Below, in pieces: positions 54,862 through 62,794 of a DNA stretch of 64,000 nt. Each line of letters begins with the position of its first letter. Positions within the stretch are counted from its first letter, which is position 1. The position numbers and the translations under genes are program-made. The notes beneath the pieces are model-generated. The model was not told the DNA's origin and did not search any database. It worked only from the letters and a program-made list of their open reading frames with translations. Source of the DNA: Denitromonas iodatirespirans (GTDB lineage Bacteria; Pseudomonadota; Gammaproteobacteria; Burkholderiales; Rhodocyclaceae); contig NZ_JAEKFT010000008.1 in the NCBI RefSeq assembly GCF_018524365.1, positions 62,001 to 126,000 of the forward strand. Reading direction: 5' to 3'.

Positions 54862-56670
54862 GTGACGGGCTTCGACCACAAGACCTTCCTGCGCAGCGCA
54901 CCGGACGATCCCGGGGTGTACCGGATGATCGGCGAGGGCGATCAGGTGCTCTATGTCGGCAAGGCCAAGAATCTCAAGAAGCGCTTGTCCTCGTATTTCC
55001 GCGGCCAGCTCGCCAGCCCGCGCATCGCCATGATGGTGGCGCAGATCGTGCGCGTCGAAGTGACCGCCACGCGCTCCGAGGCCGAGGCGCTGATCCTCGA
55101 GAACAACCTCATCAAGTCGCTGGCGCCGCGCTACAACATCCTGTTTCGCGACGACAAGTCCTACCCCTACATCACGCTGACCGCGCACGACTTCCCGCGC
55201 CTGGCCTTCCACCGCGGTGGTTTCACCAAGGGGGCGCGCTACTTCGGGCCATTCCCCGGCAGTGTGTCGGTGCGCGACAGCATCCATCTGCTGCAGAAGG
55301 TGTTCAAGCTGCGCACCTGTGAGAACGGGGTGTTCGAACATCGCTCGCGGCCGTGTCTGCTGCATCAGATCCAGCGCTGTACGGCGCCCTGTGTCGGCCT
55401 GATCTCCGAGGCCGACTACGCGGCCGACGTGCGCCTGGCGACGATGTTCCTGGAAGGGCGCACCTCCGAAGTCATCAACGGCCTGACCGACGCCATGGCG
55501 GCAGCCGCCGAGCGCATGGCCTTCGAGGAGGCCGCGGCCCTGCGCGACCAGATCCGTGCGTTGCAGCAGGTATTGCATCGCCAGTATGTCGACAGCGGCA
55601 AGGAAGAGGACGTGGACGTGCTGTGCGCGGTCCAGTCGGCGGGCCTGGTGTGCGTCAATCTGGCCATGATCCGCGGTGGGCGTCATCTGGGCGACCGGCC
55701 GCTGTTCCCGGTGGTCGCCGGCGAATGCTCGACGCAGGATGTGCTGCTGGCCTTCATCGAGCAGCACTACGCCATGCTGCCGCTGCCGGGGCGCATCGTC
55801 ACCGCCATCGACGCGACCGCGGTCAGAGCCGTACTCGAAGCGCTCGGCAAACGGGCCACGGTGGTGAGCCCGCGCCGGCCCGTCGAGAAGGGCTGGATGG
55901 AGATGGCCGAGCGCAACGCGATGCTCGCCATCCAGGCCCGGCTGGCCACCTCCGACCGTAGCGCCTCGCGCCTTCAGGCCCTGCAACAGGCGCTGGGCCT
56001 GGCCGAGGCGCCGGCGCGCATCGAATGCTTCGACATCAGCCACACCATGGGCGAGGCCACCGTGGCCTCCTGCGTGGTGTGCGAAGCCGGTGCCATGAAG
56101 CGCAGCGAATACCGGCGCTACAACATCACCGGCATCACGCCGGGCGACGACTATGCCGCCATGCGCCAGGTGCTGGCCCGGCGCTACGAAAAGGTGGCGG
56201 CCGGGGAGGGCGTGCGGCCCGATCTGGTGCTGATCGACGGCGGCCGTGGGCAGCTGTCGATGGCGCTGGAAGTCTTCGCCGAACTGGGGTTGGCAGCGCT
56301 GCCGGCGGTGGGCGTGGCCAAGGGCGAGGGGCGCAAGCCGGGGCTCGAATCGCTGATCTTCGGCGATGGCCGGCCACCGCTGCACCTGTCGCCCGAATCC
56401 GCCGCCCTGCACCTGGTGCAGGAGATTCGCGACGAAGCGCATCGCTTCGCCATCAGCGGTCATCGCGCGCGGCGCGGCAAGGCGCGGGTTGGCTCGAAGC
56501 TGGAGCGCATCGCTGGCGTCGGCCCGACGCGCCGGCGCGCCTTGCTGGCCACCTTCGGCGGGCTCGATGGCGTACGTGCCGCCACGGTGGACGACCTATG
56601 CCGCGTCGAGGGGATCAGCCGGACGCTGGCCGAACTGATCCATGCCGAACTGTCCGGCGGCGAATCGTGA
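54862..56670 (+). CDS. uvrC: Excinuclease ABC subunit C
   Basis: Dual endonuclease of nucleotide excision repair, making both incisions after UvrB binding. The 602-residue product has the N-terminal GIY-YIG domain (DDPGVYRMIG, then VLYVGKAKNLKKRLSSYF). A Cys-rich region follows (CENGVFEHRSRPCLLHQIQRC), then a UVR motif (ERMAFEEAAALRDQIRALQQ), an RNase H-like domain (IECFDISHTMGEATVAS, LVLIDGGRGQLSMAL) and tandem HhH motifs at the C-terminus. The start is GTG 54862, 11 bases after nagZ. UvrC with pgsA next is a conserved pair in proteobacteria. Confidence 0.95.
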   Translation: MTGFDHKTFLRSAPDDPGVYRMIGEGDQVLYVGKAKNLKKRLSSYFRGQLASPRIAMMVAQIVRVEVTATRSEAEALILENNLIKSLAPRYNILFRDDKSYPYITLTAHDFPRLAFHRGGFTKGARYFGPFPGSVSVRDSIHLLQKVFKLRTCENGVFEHRSRPCLLHQIQRCTAPCVGLISEADYAADVRLATMFLEGRTSEVINGLTDAMAAAAERMAFEEAAALRDQIRALQQVLHRQYVDSGKEEDVDVLCAVQSAGLVCVNLAMIRGGRHLGDRPLFPVVAGECSTQDVLLAFIEQHYAMLPLPGRIVTAIDATAVRAVLEALGKRATVVSPRRPVEKGWMEMAERNAMLAIQARLATSDRSASRLQALQQALGLAEAPARIECFDISHTMGEATVASCVVCEAGAMKRSEYRRYNITGITPGDDYAAMRQVLARRYEKVAAGEGVRPDLVLIDGGRGQLSMALEVFAELGLAALPAVGVAKGEGRKPGLESLIFGDGRPPLHLSPESAALHLVQEIRDEAHRFAISGHRARRGKARVGSKLERIAGVGPTRRRALLATFGGLDGVRAATVDDLCRVEGISRTLAELIHAELSGGES

Positions 56671-56754
56671 CAAGGCGCTTCGCCAAGGGCTACACTTCGC
56701 CAGCACCCGCCTGCCGTCGATCCTGAGGGCCCGGGCTTTGATACCACCTGACGC

Positions 56755-57330
56755 ATGCCATTGAACATTCCCAATTTGCTGACCTGGGGCCGGATCGTGA
56801 TGATTCCGGTCTTTGTCGGCGTGTACTACCTGCCAGAGGGCATGATGACGCTCGCCGAGCGCAATCTGATCGCCACGGCGGTGTTCGTTGTCGCGGCGGT
56901 GACCGACTGGTTCGACGGCTATTTGGCGCGCACGCTGGGGCAGACCTCGGCCTTTGGCGCCTTTCTCGACCCCGTGGCCGACAAGCTGATGGTCGCGGCG
57001 GCGCTGATCATGCTGGTCCAGCTCGGGCGTGCGGACGCCATGATCGCCGTGATCATCATCGGGCGTGAAATCACCATTTCCGCACTGCGCGAATGGATGG
57101 CCCGCGTCGGGCGCTCGGCCAGCGTGGCGGTGGCTTTCGTGGGCAAGCTGAAAACCGCCGCACAGATGGTCGCCATCCCCTTGCTTCTGTATAATGCGCC
57201 CCTGCTTTCAGTGCATTCGCAGGCGGTTGGCACCGTCCTGATCTACATTGCGGCGGCACTGACGCTATGGTCGATGGGCTATTATCTGCACCGGGCGATG
57301 CCCATGTTGCAGGACAGTGAAAAACGCTGA
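56755..57330 (+). CDS. pgsA: CDP-diacylglycerol-glycerol-3-phosphate 3-phosphatidyltransferase
   Basis: Makes phosphatidylglycerophosphate, precursor of phosphatidylglycerol. The 191-residue membrane protein has the CDP-alcohol phosphotransferase motif DGYLARTLGQTSAFGAFLDP, with the essential Asp residues completed by DPVADK, and four or so hydrophobic helices. It lies 84 bases after uvrC and directly upstream of a tRNA cluster, as pgsA does in E. coli (glyW-cysT-leuZ). Confidence 0.94.
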   Translation: MPLNIPNLLTWGRIVMIPVFVGVYYLPEGMMTLAERNLIATAVFVVAAVTDWFDGYLARTLGQTSAFGAFLDPVADKLMVAAALIMLVQLGRADAMIAVIIIGREITISALREWMARVGRSASVAVAFVGKLKTAAQMVAIPLLLYNAPLLSVHSQAVGTVLIYIAAALTLWSMGYYLHRAMPMLQDSEKR

Positions 57331-57337
57331 AAACGCC

Positions 57338-57365
57338 TTGACACTATAAAAAAGCTGCCTATAAT
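57338..57365 (+). promoter_or_regulatory. Consensus promoter of the tRNA Gly-Cys-Gly cluster
   Basis: A perfect TTGACA (57338-57343), a 16-base spacer and a perfect TATAAT (57360-57365) lie 13 bases before the first tRNA-Gly. The GC-rich discriminator region (GGCGG) suits stringent control, which is inference. Confidence 0.9.
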
Positions 57366-57378
57366 GGCGGTCTGTTTT

Positions 57379-57454
57379 GCGGGAATAGCTCAGTTGGTAG
57401 AGCGCAACCTTGCCAAGGTTGAGGTCGCGAGTTCGAGCCTCGTTTCCCGCTCCA
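57379..57454 (+). tRNA. tRNA-Gly (GCC), first copy
   Basis: A 76-base cloverleaf: acceptor GCGGGAA with TTCCCGC, D-arm AGCTCAGTTGGTAGAG, anticodon loop TTGCCAA (anticodon GCC), T-arm AGTTCGAGCCT, and encoded CCA at 57452-57454. It is identical over its whole length to the copy at 57620-57695. Confidence 0.97.
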
Positions 57455-57461
57455 GTATTCT

Positions 57462-57486
57462 GGGGAAAGCACCGCTTTCCCCTTTT
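57462..57486 (+). terminator. Intrinsic terminator-like hairpin between tRNA-Gly and tRNA-Cys
   Basis: GGGGAAAGC (57462-57470), loop ACC and GCTTTCCCC (57474-57482) are followed by TTTT. It lies inside the tRNA cluster, so it should be a partial terminator unless tRNA-Cys has its own promoter; none is obvious in the 49 bases that remain. Confidence 0.75.
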
Positions 57487-57535
57487 CACTCCCGGAAAAT
57501 CGGTGGGTGAATGACCGACCTGGCAGTCGGTCAGT

Positions 57536-57609
57536 GGCGCGGTAGCAAAGCGGTTATGCAGGGGACTGCAAATCCCTCCAGGGCGGTTCGACTCCGCCCC
57601 GCGCCTCCA
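57536..57609 (+). tRNA. tRNA-Cys (GCA)
   Basis: A 74-base cloverleaf: acceptor GGCGCGG with CCGCGCC, D-loop TAGCAAAGCGGTTATGC, anticodon loop CTGCAAA (anticodon GCA), T-arm CGGTTCGACTCCG, and encoded CCA. An 8-bp hairpin (57512-57533) ends two bases before its 5' end and could affect 5' processing. Confidence 0.96.
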
Positions 57610-57619
57610 GGAAAGTATT

Positions 57620-57695
57620 GCGGGAATAGCTCAGTTGGTAGAGCGCAACCTTGCCAAGGTTGAGGTCGCGAGTTCGAGCCTCGTTTCCCGCTCCA
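57620..57695 (+). tRNA. tRNA-Gly (GCC), second copy
   Basis: Exact 76-base repeat of the tRNA-Gly at 57379-57454, anticodon GCC, CCA encoded. It is ten bases after tRNA-Cys and followed six bases later by a strong terminator. Confidence 0.97.
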
Positions 57696-57701
57696 AAACA
57701 C

Positions 57702-57738
57702 GAAGGGGAAGCCATCTGGCTTCCCCTTCTGTTTTTTT
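57702..57738 (+). terminator. Intrinsic terminator of the tRNA cluster
   Basis: GAAGGGGAAGCC (57702-57713), loop ATCT and GGCTTCCCCTTC (57718-57729) form a 12-bp stem followed by TG and seven T. The stem resembles that of the hairpin after the first tRNA-Gly. Confidence 0.93.
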
Positions 57739-57780
57739 GCGCAGCACACGCACGCCGCTATCATCAGGGGCATGGCCATC

Positions 57781-58977
57781 ATGACATTGCCCCGCTTCCT
57801 CGATCTGCCGGACACGGTTGCCCCCGACTACCAAGGCGGCAGTCTGCTCAACCTGATGGCGTCCTTGCGCGCCCGCTTCGGAGATCGGCATGCCGTGGCC
57901 GTGCGATTGCGTGACGAGGCGGCGCTGCCGCTGGCCGATGCCCGCGTCGTGGTGCTGCTGGTGATCGACGGCCTTGGCGCCCGGGATCTGGCAGCGCGCG
58001 GGCAGGGCGGCTTTCTCGCCCGTCACCTGGCGCGTACGCTCACCACCGTTTTCCCCGCCACGACTGCCAGTGCCGTCACCACGACTCTGACTGGCCTGTC
58101 GCCGGCGGAGCATGGCTTGACCGGCTGGTATATCCGCGACGACCGCTTCGGTGGCGTGCTGGCACCGTTGCCGATGGTGCGCCGTGACCGCCAGCCGCTG
58201 ACCGGCTGGTGGCGCATGCCACGGCTGTTTCCCTATCCCAGCCTGTTCCAGCGCCTTGACGTGCGAAGCGTGATGGTAGCGCCCGAATCCATCCTCGGCT
58301 CGCCGTTCAACATGCGCCATTCGCGCGGCGTGGCGCGTCGCTATGCCTATCAGGATCTTGCCGGCCTGGAGGCGCAACTGGTGCAGGCGGTCGGCGATCT
58401 GGGCAGCCTGGAGGGTTTCGTCTATGCCTACCATGCCGACTACGACGCGCTGGCCCATCGGTTCGGGATTGCCTCGCCCGAGTGCGATGCGCAGTTTGCT
58501 GCGCTCGATGCGCTCATCGACCGGCTGCGCGCGCGCCTGGCCGGCAGCGATGCACTGTTGCTGGTGACGGCCGACCATGGCTTCATCGACTCTCCGCCGG
58601 AGCGCCAGTGCGATATCGCCGCCGAAGGGGCGCTCCAGGGCTATCTGGATGGTCCGCTGTGGGGCGAGCGGCGGGTGGCCTATTGCCGCGTCAAGGCGGG
58701 CCATCAGGCGCGGTTCGAGGCGGAAGCGACAGCCCGGCTGGACGGGCGCTTCCATGTGGTGCCAAGCGCACGCCTGATCGATGCGGGGGTCTTCGGGCCG
58801 GCCGGCAAGCCGTCACGCCGCCTGGCCGAGCGGGTTGGCGATTTTGCCCTGATCGGGCGTGAGGACTGGACGCTCTACGATTGGCTGCCCAACGAGAAGC
58901 GGTTTCCGATGCTCGGCGTCCATGCCGGTGTGTCTGAAGACGAGATGCTGATTCCGTTGGTGGCGATACCCTGCTGA
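57781..58977 (+). CDS. Type I phosphodiesterase/nucleotide pyrophosphatase family protein
   Basis: Alkaline-phosphatase-superfamily hydrolase of about 398 residues. The first metal Asp lies in VVVLLVIDGLGARDL, the Thr nucleophile region in TTVFPATTASAVTTTLTGL, the next metal site in YHADYDALAHRFG, and another in LLVTADHGFID. No signal peptide is seen, so it is probably cytoplasmic. Related proteins hydrolyse nucleotide pyrophosphates or phosphodiesters; the substrate here is unknown. ATG 57781 has AGGGG ten bases upstream. ATG 57772 in the same frame is directly next to it and so less likely. It converges with the DUF1178 gene 15 bases on. Confidence 0.8.
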   Translation: MTLPRFLDLPDTVAPDYQGGSLLNLMASLRARFGDRHAVAVRLRDEAALPLADARVVVLLVIDGLGARDLAARGQGGFLARHLARTLTTVFPATTASAVTTTLTGLSPAEHGLTGWYIRDDRFGGVLAPLPMVRRDRQPLTGWWRMPRLFPYPSLFQRLDVRSVMVAPESILGSPFNMRHSRGVARRYAYQDLAGLEAQLVQAVGDLGSLEGFVYAYHADYDALAHRFGIASPECDAQFAALDALIDRLRARLAGSDALLLVTADHGFIDSPPERQCDIAAEGALQGYLDGPLWGERRVAYCRVKAGHQARFEAEATARLDGRFHVVPSARLIDAGVFGPAGKPSRRLAERVGDFALIGREDWTLYDWLPNEKRFPMLGVHAGVSEDEMLIPLVAIPC

Positions 58978-58992
58978 GCGATCACGACTCGC

Positions 58993-59418
58993 TCAGTGCA
59001 GATCTTCCTTGGCGGGAGGCACCGGCAGCACGGCGATTCCCTCGTCGAGCAATTCGACGACATCGTCCAGCGTCGCTTGGCCGCGGATGGCGCGCTCCGG
59101 CGCGTCGCCCTGATGGATGCGGCGCACTTCGGCGGGAAAGGCCTTGCCGACATCTTCGGCCTGCCGCGCCAGCTCGCGCACCTTGGCGACGAGTGCGGCG
59201 GCCGTGCTCGGGCCCGAAGGGAAAGGCGCGGTAGCCGGAGGCCGGGCCGGCGCACCCGTCCGAACGTAGGGCGCACTCGGCAGGCGGCTGATCGACGCGC
59301 TGCCACAGACCGGACAATCGACTTGCCCAGCGCTGTGCTGGGCGTCGAATGCGTCGGACGAGGCAAACCAGCCTTCGAAGGCATGGCCGTTTTCGCAGCA
59401 CAGGTTGAGGACGATCAC
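58993..59418 (-). CDS. DUF1178 family protein (zinc-ribbon-like)
   Basis: A 141-residue protein of unknown function. The N-terminus IVLNLCCENGHAFEGWFASS with later VDCPVCGSASISRLPSAP forms a likely zinc ribbon (Cys7/8, Cys35, Cys38), as in DUF1178. The middle is Ala/Pro-rich, and the C-terminal helix region (AFPAEVRRIHQGDAPERAIR, then LLDEGIAVLPVP) is the other conserved block of the family. GTG 59418 is chosen; the longer frame would run into the neighbouring tRNA gene. Confidence 0.82.
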   Translation of the reverse strand: MIVLNLCCENGHAFEGWFASSDAFDAQHSAGQVDCPVCGSASISRLPSAPYVRTGAPARPPATAPFPSGPSTAAALVAKVRELARQAEDVGKAFPAEVRRIHQGDAPERAIRGQATLDDVVELLDEGIAVLPVPPAKEDLH

Positions 59419-59445
59419 GCGGAAGGCGTTCCTGAAGGGAAGCAA

Positions 59446-59531
59446 TGGTGCCCGGAACGGGGGTCGAACCCGTACAGCCAAAGGCCGAGGGATTTTAAGT
59501 CCCTTGTGTCTACCAATTTCACCATCCGGGC
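59446..59531 (-). tRNA. tRNA-Leu (TAA)
   Basis: An 86-base class II tRNA on the minus strand: acceptor GCCCGGA with TCCGGGC, anticodon loop CTTAAAA giving anticodon TAA, a long variable arm (CGGCCTTTGGCTG), T-arm GGTTCGACCCC, and encoded CCA (59446-59448). It lies 18 bases downstream of minE on the same strand, so it may be transcribed with the min genes; no private promoter is evident. Confidence 0.95.
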
Positions 59532-59549
59532 ATCGACGACGCTGCGCGC

Positions 59550-59810
59550 TCAGTGCTCCTGCTCGGGCAGGACGATATTGACCTCGAGCACTTCGTAGTT
59601 GTCCTGGCGCTCCAGTTGCACCTTGATGTCGTCCGGATTGACCTTGACGTACTTCGAGATCACCGCGATCAGGTCTTTCTGCAGATCGGGCAGGAAGTCC
59701 GGCGAGCCGTCACGGGTGCCGTGTTCGCGGGCGATGATCAGTTGCAGGCGTTCCTTGGCCAGGGAGGCGGTCTTCGGCTTGCTGCCGAACAGCATGCTGA
59801 GCAGGGACAT
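59550..59810 (-). CDS. minE: Cell division topological specificity factor MinE
   Basis: An 86-residue protein that stimulates MinD ATPase and drives pole-to-pole oscillation. The N-terminal membrane/MinD-binding region ([20 protein letters not shown]) is followed by [10 protein letters not shown] and the dimerisation domain ([18 protein letters not shown]). It ends the minC-minD-minE run, one base after minD. Confidence 0.96.
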   Translation of the reverse strand: MSLLSMLFGSKPKTASLAKERLQLIIAREHGTRDGSPDFLPDLQKDLIAVISKYVKVNPDDIKVQLERQDNYEVLEVNIVLPEQEH

Positions 59811-59811
59811 G

Positions 59812-60627
59812 TCACTTGCCTCCGAACAGGCGCTTCATCAAGCCCGGCTTTTCATAGGCGACATAGCGCATCGGGCGCTCTTCGCCGAGGAAGCGGGCGA
59901 CCACGTCCAGATAGGCTTCGGACACGTCGGTGCCCTTGAGGTGCACCGCTGGCGAGCCCTGGTTGGAGGCGTGCAGGACGGCTTCGGATTCGGGGATCAC
60001 GCCGATCAGCTCGACACGCAGCAGCTCCTGCACGTCCTTGTAGGAGAGCATCTCGCCGTCTTCGACGCGCTTGGCCGAATAGCGGGTGATCAGCAGGTGC
60101 TCCTTGACCGGCTCCTGCCCGTCCTTGGCGCGCTGCGACTTGGACTGCAGGATGCCGAGGATGCGATCGGAGTCGCGCACCGAGGACACTTCGGGGTTGG
60201 TGACGATGATCGCCTCGTCGGCGAAGGTGAGCGCCATCACGGCGCCGCGCTCGATGCCAGCGGGGGAGTCGCACACCACATAGTCGAAGGCCATGTGCTC
60301 GAGTTCCTTGAGCACGGTCTTGACGCCTTCTTCGGTCAGCGCGTCTTTGTCGCGGGTCTGCGAGGCCGGCAGGATGAACAGGTTCTCGCAGTGCTTGTCC
60401 TTGATCAGCGCCTGGTTGAGCTTGGCCTCGCCGTTGACGACGTTGATCAGGTCGTACACCACGCGGCGCTCGCAGCCCATGATCAGGTCGAGGTTGCGCA
60501 GGCCGACGTCGAAGTCGATCACGGCGGTCTTGAATCCGCGCAGGGCCAGGCCCGATGCGAAGGCTGCGCTGGTGGTCGTCTTGCCGACGCCGCCCTTGCC
60601 GGACGTTACTACGATGATTCGGGTCAC
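59812..60627 (-). CDS. minD: Septum site-determining protein MinD
   Basis: Membrane-cycling ATPase (271 aa) that recruits MinC to the poles. The deviant Walker [10 protein letters not shown] (10-18) has the signature Lys11. Switch regions are [19 protein letters not shown] and [13 protein letters not shown], and a C-terminal amphipathic helix ([12 protein letters not shown]) is the membrane-targeting sequence. It is separated from minC by 26 bases and from minE by one. Confidence 0.97.
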   Translation of the reverse strand: MTRIIVVTSGKGGVGKTTTSAAFASGLALRGFKTAVIDFDVGLRNLDLIMGCERRVVYDLINVVNGEAKLNQALIKDKHCENLFILPASQTRDKDALTEEGVKTVLKELEHMAFDYVVCDSPAGIERGAVMALTFADEAIIVTNPEVSSVRDSDRILGILQSKSQRAKDGQEPVKEHLLITRYSAKRVEDGEMLSYKDVQELLRVELIGVIPESEAVLHASNQGSPAVHLKGTDVSEAYLDVVARFLGEERPMRYVAYEKPGLMKRLFGGK

Positions 60628-60653
60628 GATGGTTCCTTCTTGTGGATGCTTGC

Positions 60654-61433
60654 TTATTGGGTTTGCAGCGGCGCGATGGTCAGGATCTGCTGGTCGTCGT
60701 CGCCCTTGAGCCAGGCCTGGGCCGCCTTGCCGGCGACCGACTCGGGGATGCCTTTTTCAAAGGTGCGATACACCCCGGCGATGGAGACCAGTTCGGGGCC
60801 GAAATTGGTGCTGAACACGCGTGCCCGGGCGTTGCCTTGGGCGCCGGCCAGCGCGCGACCGCGCAGCGGGCCATAGCAGTGGATGTTGCCGTCGGCAATG
60901 ACTTCGGCGCCGTGGCTGACGCCGGCGAGCAGCACCAGATCGCCGCCGCGGGCATAGGCCTGCTGGCCGGAGCGCAGCGGGCGGTCGATGATCAGGGTGG
61001 GCTCGGCGCCGGCGATGGCGGCCGGCGCAGGCGTTTCGACCACGGGCGCCGGTGCGGGCGCGGGGGCGACTGCGGCGGCGGGCGCCTCGGGGGCGGCGAC
61101 ACTGGCATTGTCGCCGTCGAGCACGGCCAGGCCGATCTTGCGCGCGCCTTCGATGAAGGCGTCGGGCAGGTTGCTGACGGCCACCGGCTGCAGGCGGTAG
61201 CGGCGCAACAGGCTGGCCAGCGAGGGCCAGTCGATGCGCTCGGGCAGTTGCGCCAGTTCGGCGAAGTCGAGAATCGTGGCTTCGCGGTTGAAGAAGTCCG
61301 GCATGCCGCCGAGCAGGGTGTGCATGGCGTCGGCCAGCCGCATGGGATCGGTGTCGCGCAGGCGGGCGGTCATCACGCCCAGGGTCGCGCCTCGGAACTC
61401 GATGGGTTTGGATGCGGTGGTGGCGGGGTTCAT
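60654..61433 (-). CDS. minC: Septum site-determining protein MinC
   Basis: FtsZ-polymerisation inhibitor, 259 residues. The N-terminal FtsZ-binding domain (residues about 8-115, ending VAVSNLPDAFIEGARKIGLA) is joined by an Ala/Pro-rich linker (about 120-150) to the C-terminal beta-helix domain. That domain has RPLRSGQQAYARGGDLVLLA, GAEVIADGNIHCYGPLRGRA and the MinD-binding stretch ARVFSTNFGPELVSIAGVY. ATG 61433 gives family length; upstream extension overlaps the hslO region and is rejected. Confidence 0.94.
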   Translation of the reverse strand: MNPATTASKPIEFRGATLGVMTARLRDTDPMRLADAMHTLLGGMPDFFNREATILDFAELAQLPERIDWPSLASLLRRYRLQPVAVSNLPDAFIEGARKIGLAVLDGDNASVAAPEAPAAAVAPAPAPAPVVETPAPAAIAGAEPTLIIDRPLRSGQQAYARGGDLVLLAGVSHGAEVIADGNIHCYGPLRGRALAGAQGNARARVFSTNFGPELVSIAGVYRTFEKGIPESVAGKAAQAWLKGDDDQQILTIAPLQTQ

Positions 61434-61483
61434 TCGGGGCCGATGTGCTGTCAAATCCTGCGAGTCTACTGGCCGTTGGGGTT

Positions 61484-61514
61484 GGGGGCAAGATTCCGAC
61501 GGTATCTTGCCCCC
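61484..61514 (-). other. Perfect 11-bp hairpin between hslO and minC
   Basis: GGGGGCAAGAT (61484-61494) and ATCTTGCCCCC (61504-61514) with a 9-base loop start eight bases after the hslO stop, upstream of minC. On the minus strand no T-run follows, so it may be an mRNA-end or partial terminator structure. Confidence 0.55.
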
Positions 61515-61521
61515 GGCCGGC

Positions 61522-62391
61522 TCAGTGTTGTGTCGGCGGGGCGTCCGGTGCGCTGAAAAGCTCGTGCACCGCGTCGGCGTCGAAGCGATAAGTGTGGTTG
61601 GACAGATCGTCATGGATCTCGACCACCCCCTCGGCGGCCAGCACCGATTCGACCTCTTCGCGCCCCAGGCTGCGCAGCAGCGCCTTGATCTTTTCGGGGT
61701 CGGCCGGCCAGCGGTGAAGCACGGGGCGGGGCGGGAAGACGCGCACGATCTCTTCATGGAACAGCCGCGCCAGGACATCTTCCGGCGCCAGGGCGCGCAA
61801 CTCGTCGGCCTTGACGGTGGCGGCCAGCTGGGTGACGCGCGACCAGCCGTCGGCATCGCGCAGGTCGGCGCCGGGCAGCTTCTGCAAGAACAGGCCGGCG
61901 GCGGTGTCGCCGTTGGCGACCAGCCACAGGGCGGCCGGTTGTTGTTCGGACTGCGCCAGATAGTGTTCGAAGACGGCCGCCACGGTGTCGCCCTCGATCG
62001 GCACCAGGCTCTGGTAGGGCTGGTCGAGACCGGCGATGTCGAGGGTCAGCTGCAGGCGGCCGTCACCCACCAGATCGCCGAGATTGCCGCTGGGCAGCGG
62101 GGCGTCGGTCTTGGCGTAGCCACGCAGGTTGAGTGTTTCGGTGCAGTCGACAACCATCAGCGAGAGCGGTCCGTGGCCTTGCATCTGGAAGGTGAGCCGG
62201 CCGGGCTGCTTGAGGTTGGCCGACATCAGTGCCGTCACGGCCGTGAGCTCGCCGAGAATGCTTTGCACCGCGGGGCTGTAGCCACGCTTGGCGATCATGG
62301 ACCGCCAAGCGTCGTTGATCTGGACGATGCTGCCGCGGATGTCGAGGTCGTCGAACAAAAAGGGCTGGACGAGGCTGTCTTCGCGCAGCAT
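61522..62391 (-). CDS. hslO: Hsp33 family chaperone lacking the redox-switch cysteines
   Basis: Homologue of Hsp33, a chaperone normally switched on by oxidation of four zinc-bound cysteines. The 289-residue product has the full N-terminal substrate-binding domain ([20 protein letters not shown], then [18 protein letters not shown] and [16 protein letters not shown]) and the linker region ([18 protein letters not shown]). In the C-terminal switch domain the CxC site aligns with W-P-A ([18 protein letters not shown]) and the CxxC site with D-D-L-S ([14 protein letters not shown]), so all four ligands are gone while the fold-forming residues remain ([17 protein letters not shown]). It is coupled to the YffB-like gene by an overlapping start and stop. 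Confidence 0.88.
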   Translation of the reverse strand: MLREDSLVQPFLFDDLDIRGSIVQINDAWRSMIAKRGYSPAVQSILGELTAVTALMSANLKQPGRLTFQMQGHGPLSLMVVDCTETLNLRGYAKTDAPLPSGNLGDLVGDGRLQLTLDIAGLDQPYQSLVPIEGDTVAAVFEHYLAQSEQQPAALWLVANGDTAAGLFLQKLPGADLRDADGWSRVTQLAATVKADELRALAPEDVLARLFHEEIVRVFPPRPVLHRWPADPEKIKALLRSLGREEVESVLAAEGVVEIHDDLSNHTYRFDADAVHELFSAPDAPPTQH

Positions 62392-62747
62392 CAGCGTGGC
62401 TCCGTGAGTGCGGTGGCGTAGGTGTCGGCATCGAAGCCGACCAGCAGGCGACCGTCGCCGGTATCGAGCACCGGGCGCTTGATCAGGCTGGGGTTGGCCG
62501 CCATCAGCGCGATGGCGTCGGCGTCGGTATCGATCCGGCGGTCCGCCTCGGGCAGCTTGCGCCAGGTGGTGCCGCGGGTGTTGACCAGCGGCGTGCGGCC
62601 GACGCGGGCGATCCAGTCGGCCAGCGTGGTTTCGTCGATGCCCTCGCGCTTGTAGTCGTGAAAGGCGTAGGCGATGGCCTGGCTGTCGAGCCACGTAAAG
62701 GCCTTCTTCATGGTGTCGCAGTTGCGGATGCCGTAGATGCGGATCAT
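62391..62747 (-). CDS. YffB/ArsC-like (Spx family) protein
   Basis: A 118-residue thioredoxin-fold protein of the ArsC/YffB group. The N-terminus [20 protein letters not shown] has a single redox Cys10 with no partner Cys in a Cxx[19 protein letters not shown] and the late [20 protein letters not shown] with the conserved Arg-Pro are typical. True arsenate reductase activity is not implied; YffB proteins are thought to be glutathione-dependent thiol reductases. Its stop overlaps the hslO start, so the two are translated as a pair. ATG 62747 is chosen over a longer frame. Confidence 0.85.
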   Translation of the reverse strand: MIRIYGIRNCDTMKKAFTWLDSQAIAYAFHDYKREGIDETTLADWIARVGRTPLVNTRGTTWRKLPEADRRIDTDADAIALMAANPSLIKRPVLDTGDGRLLVGFDADTYATALTEPR

Positions 62748-62794
62748 GGTCGTGTCGAGTGAGGTGTTTGGCATTGTCTCAGAAAATCAGCGCC

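Noticed and set aside
62391-62747. Arsenic resistance (arsC) call
   Set aside because: The protein is YffB-like with one Cys and no ars genes nearby, so a general thiol reductase role is more likely.
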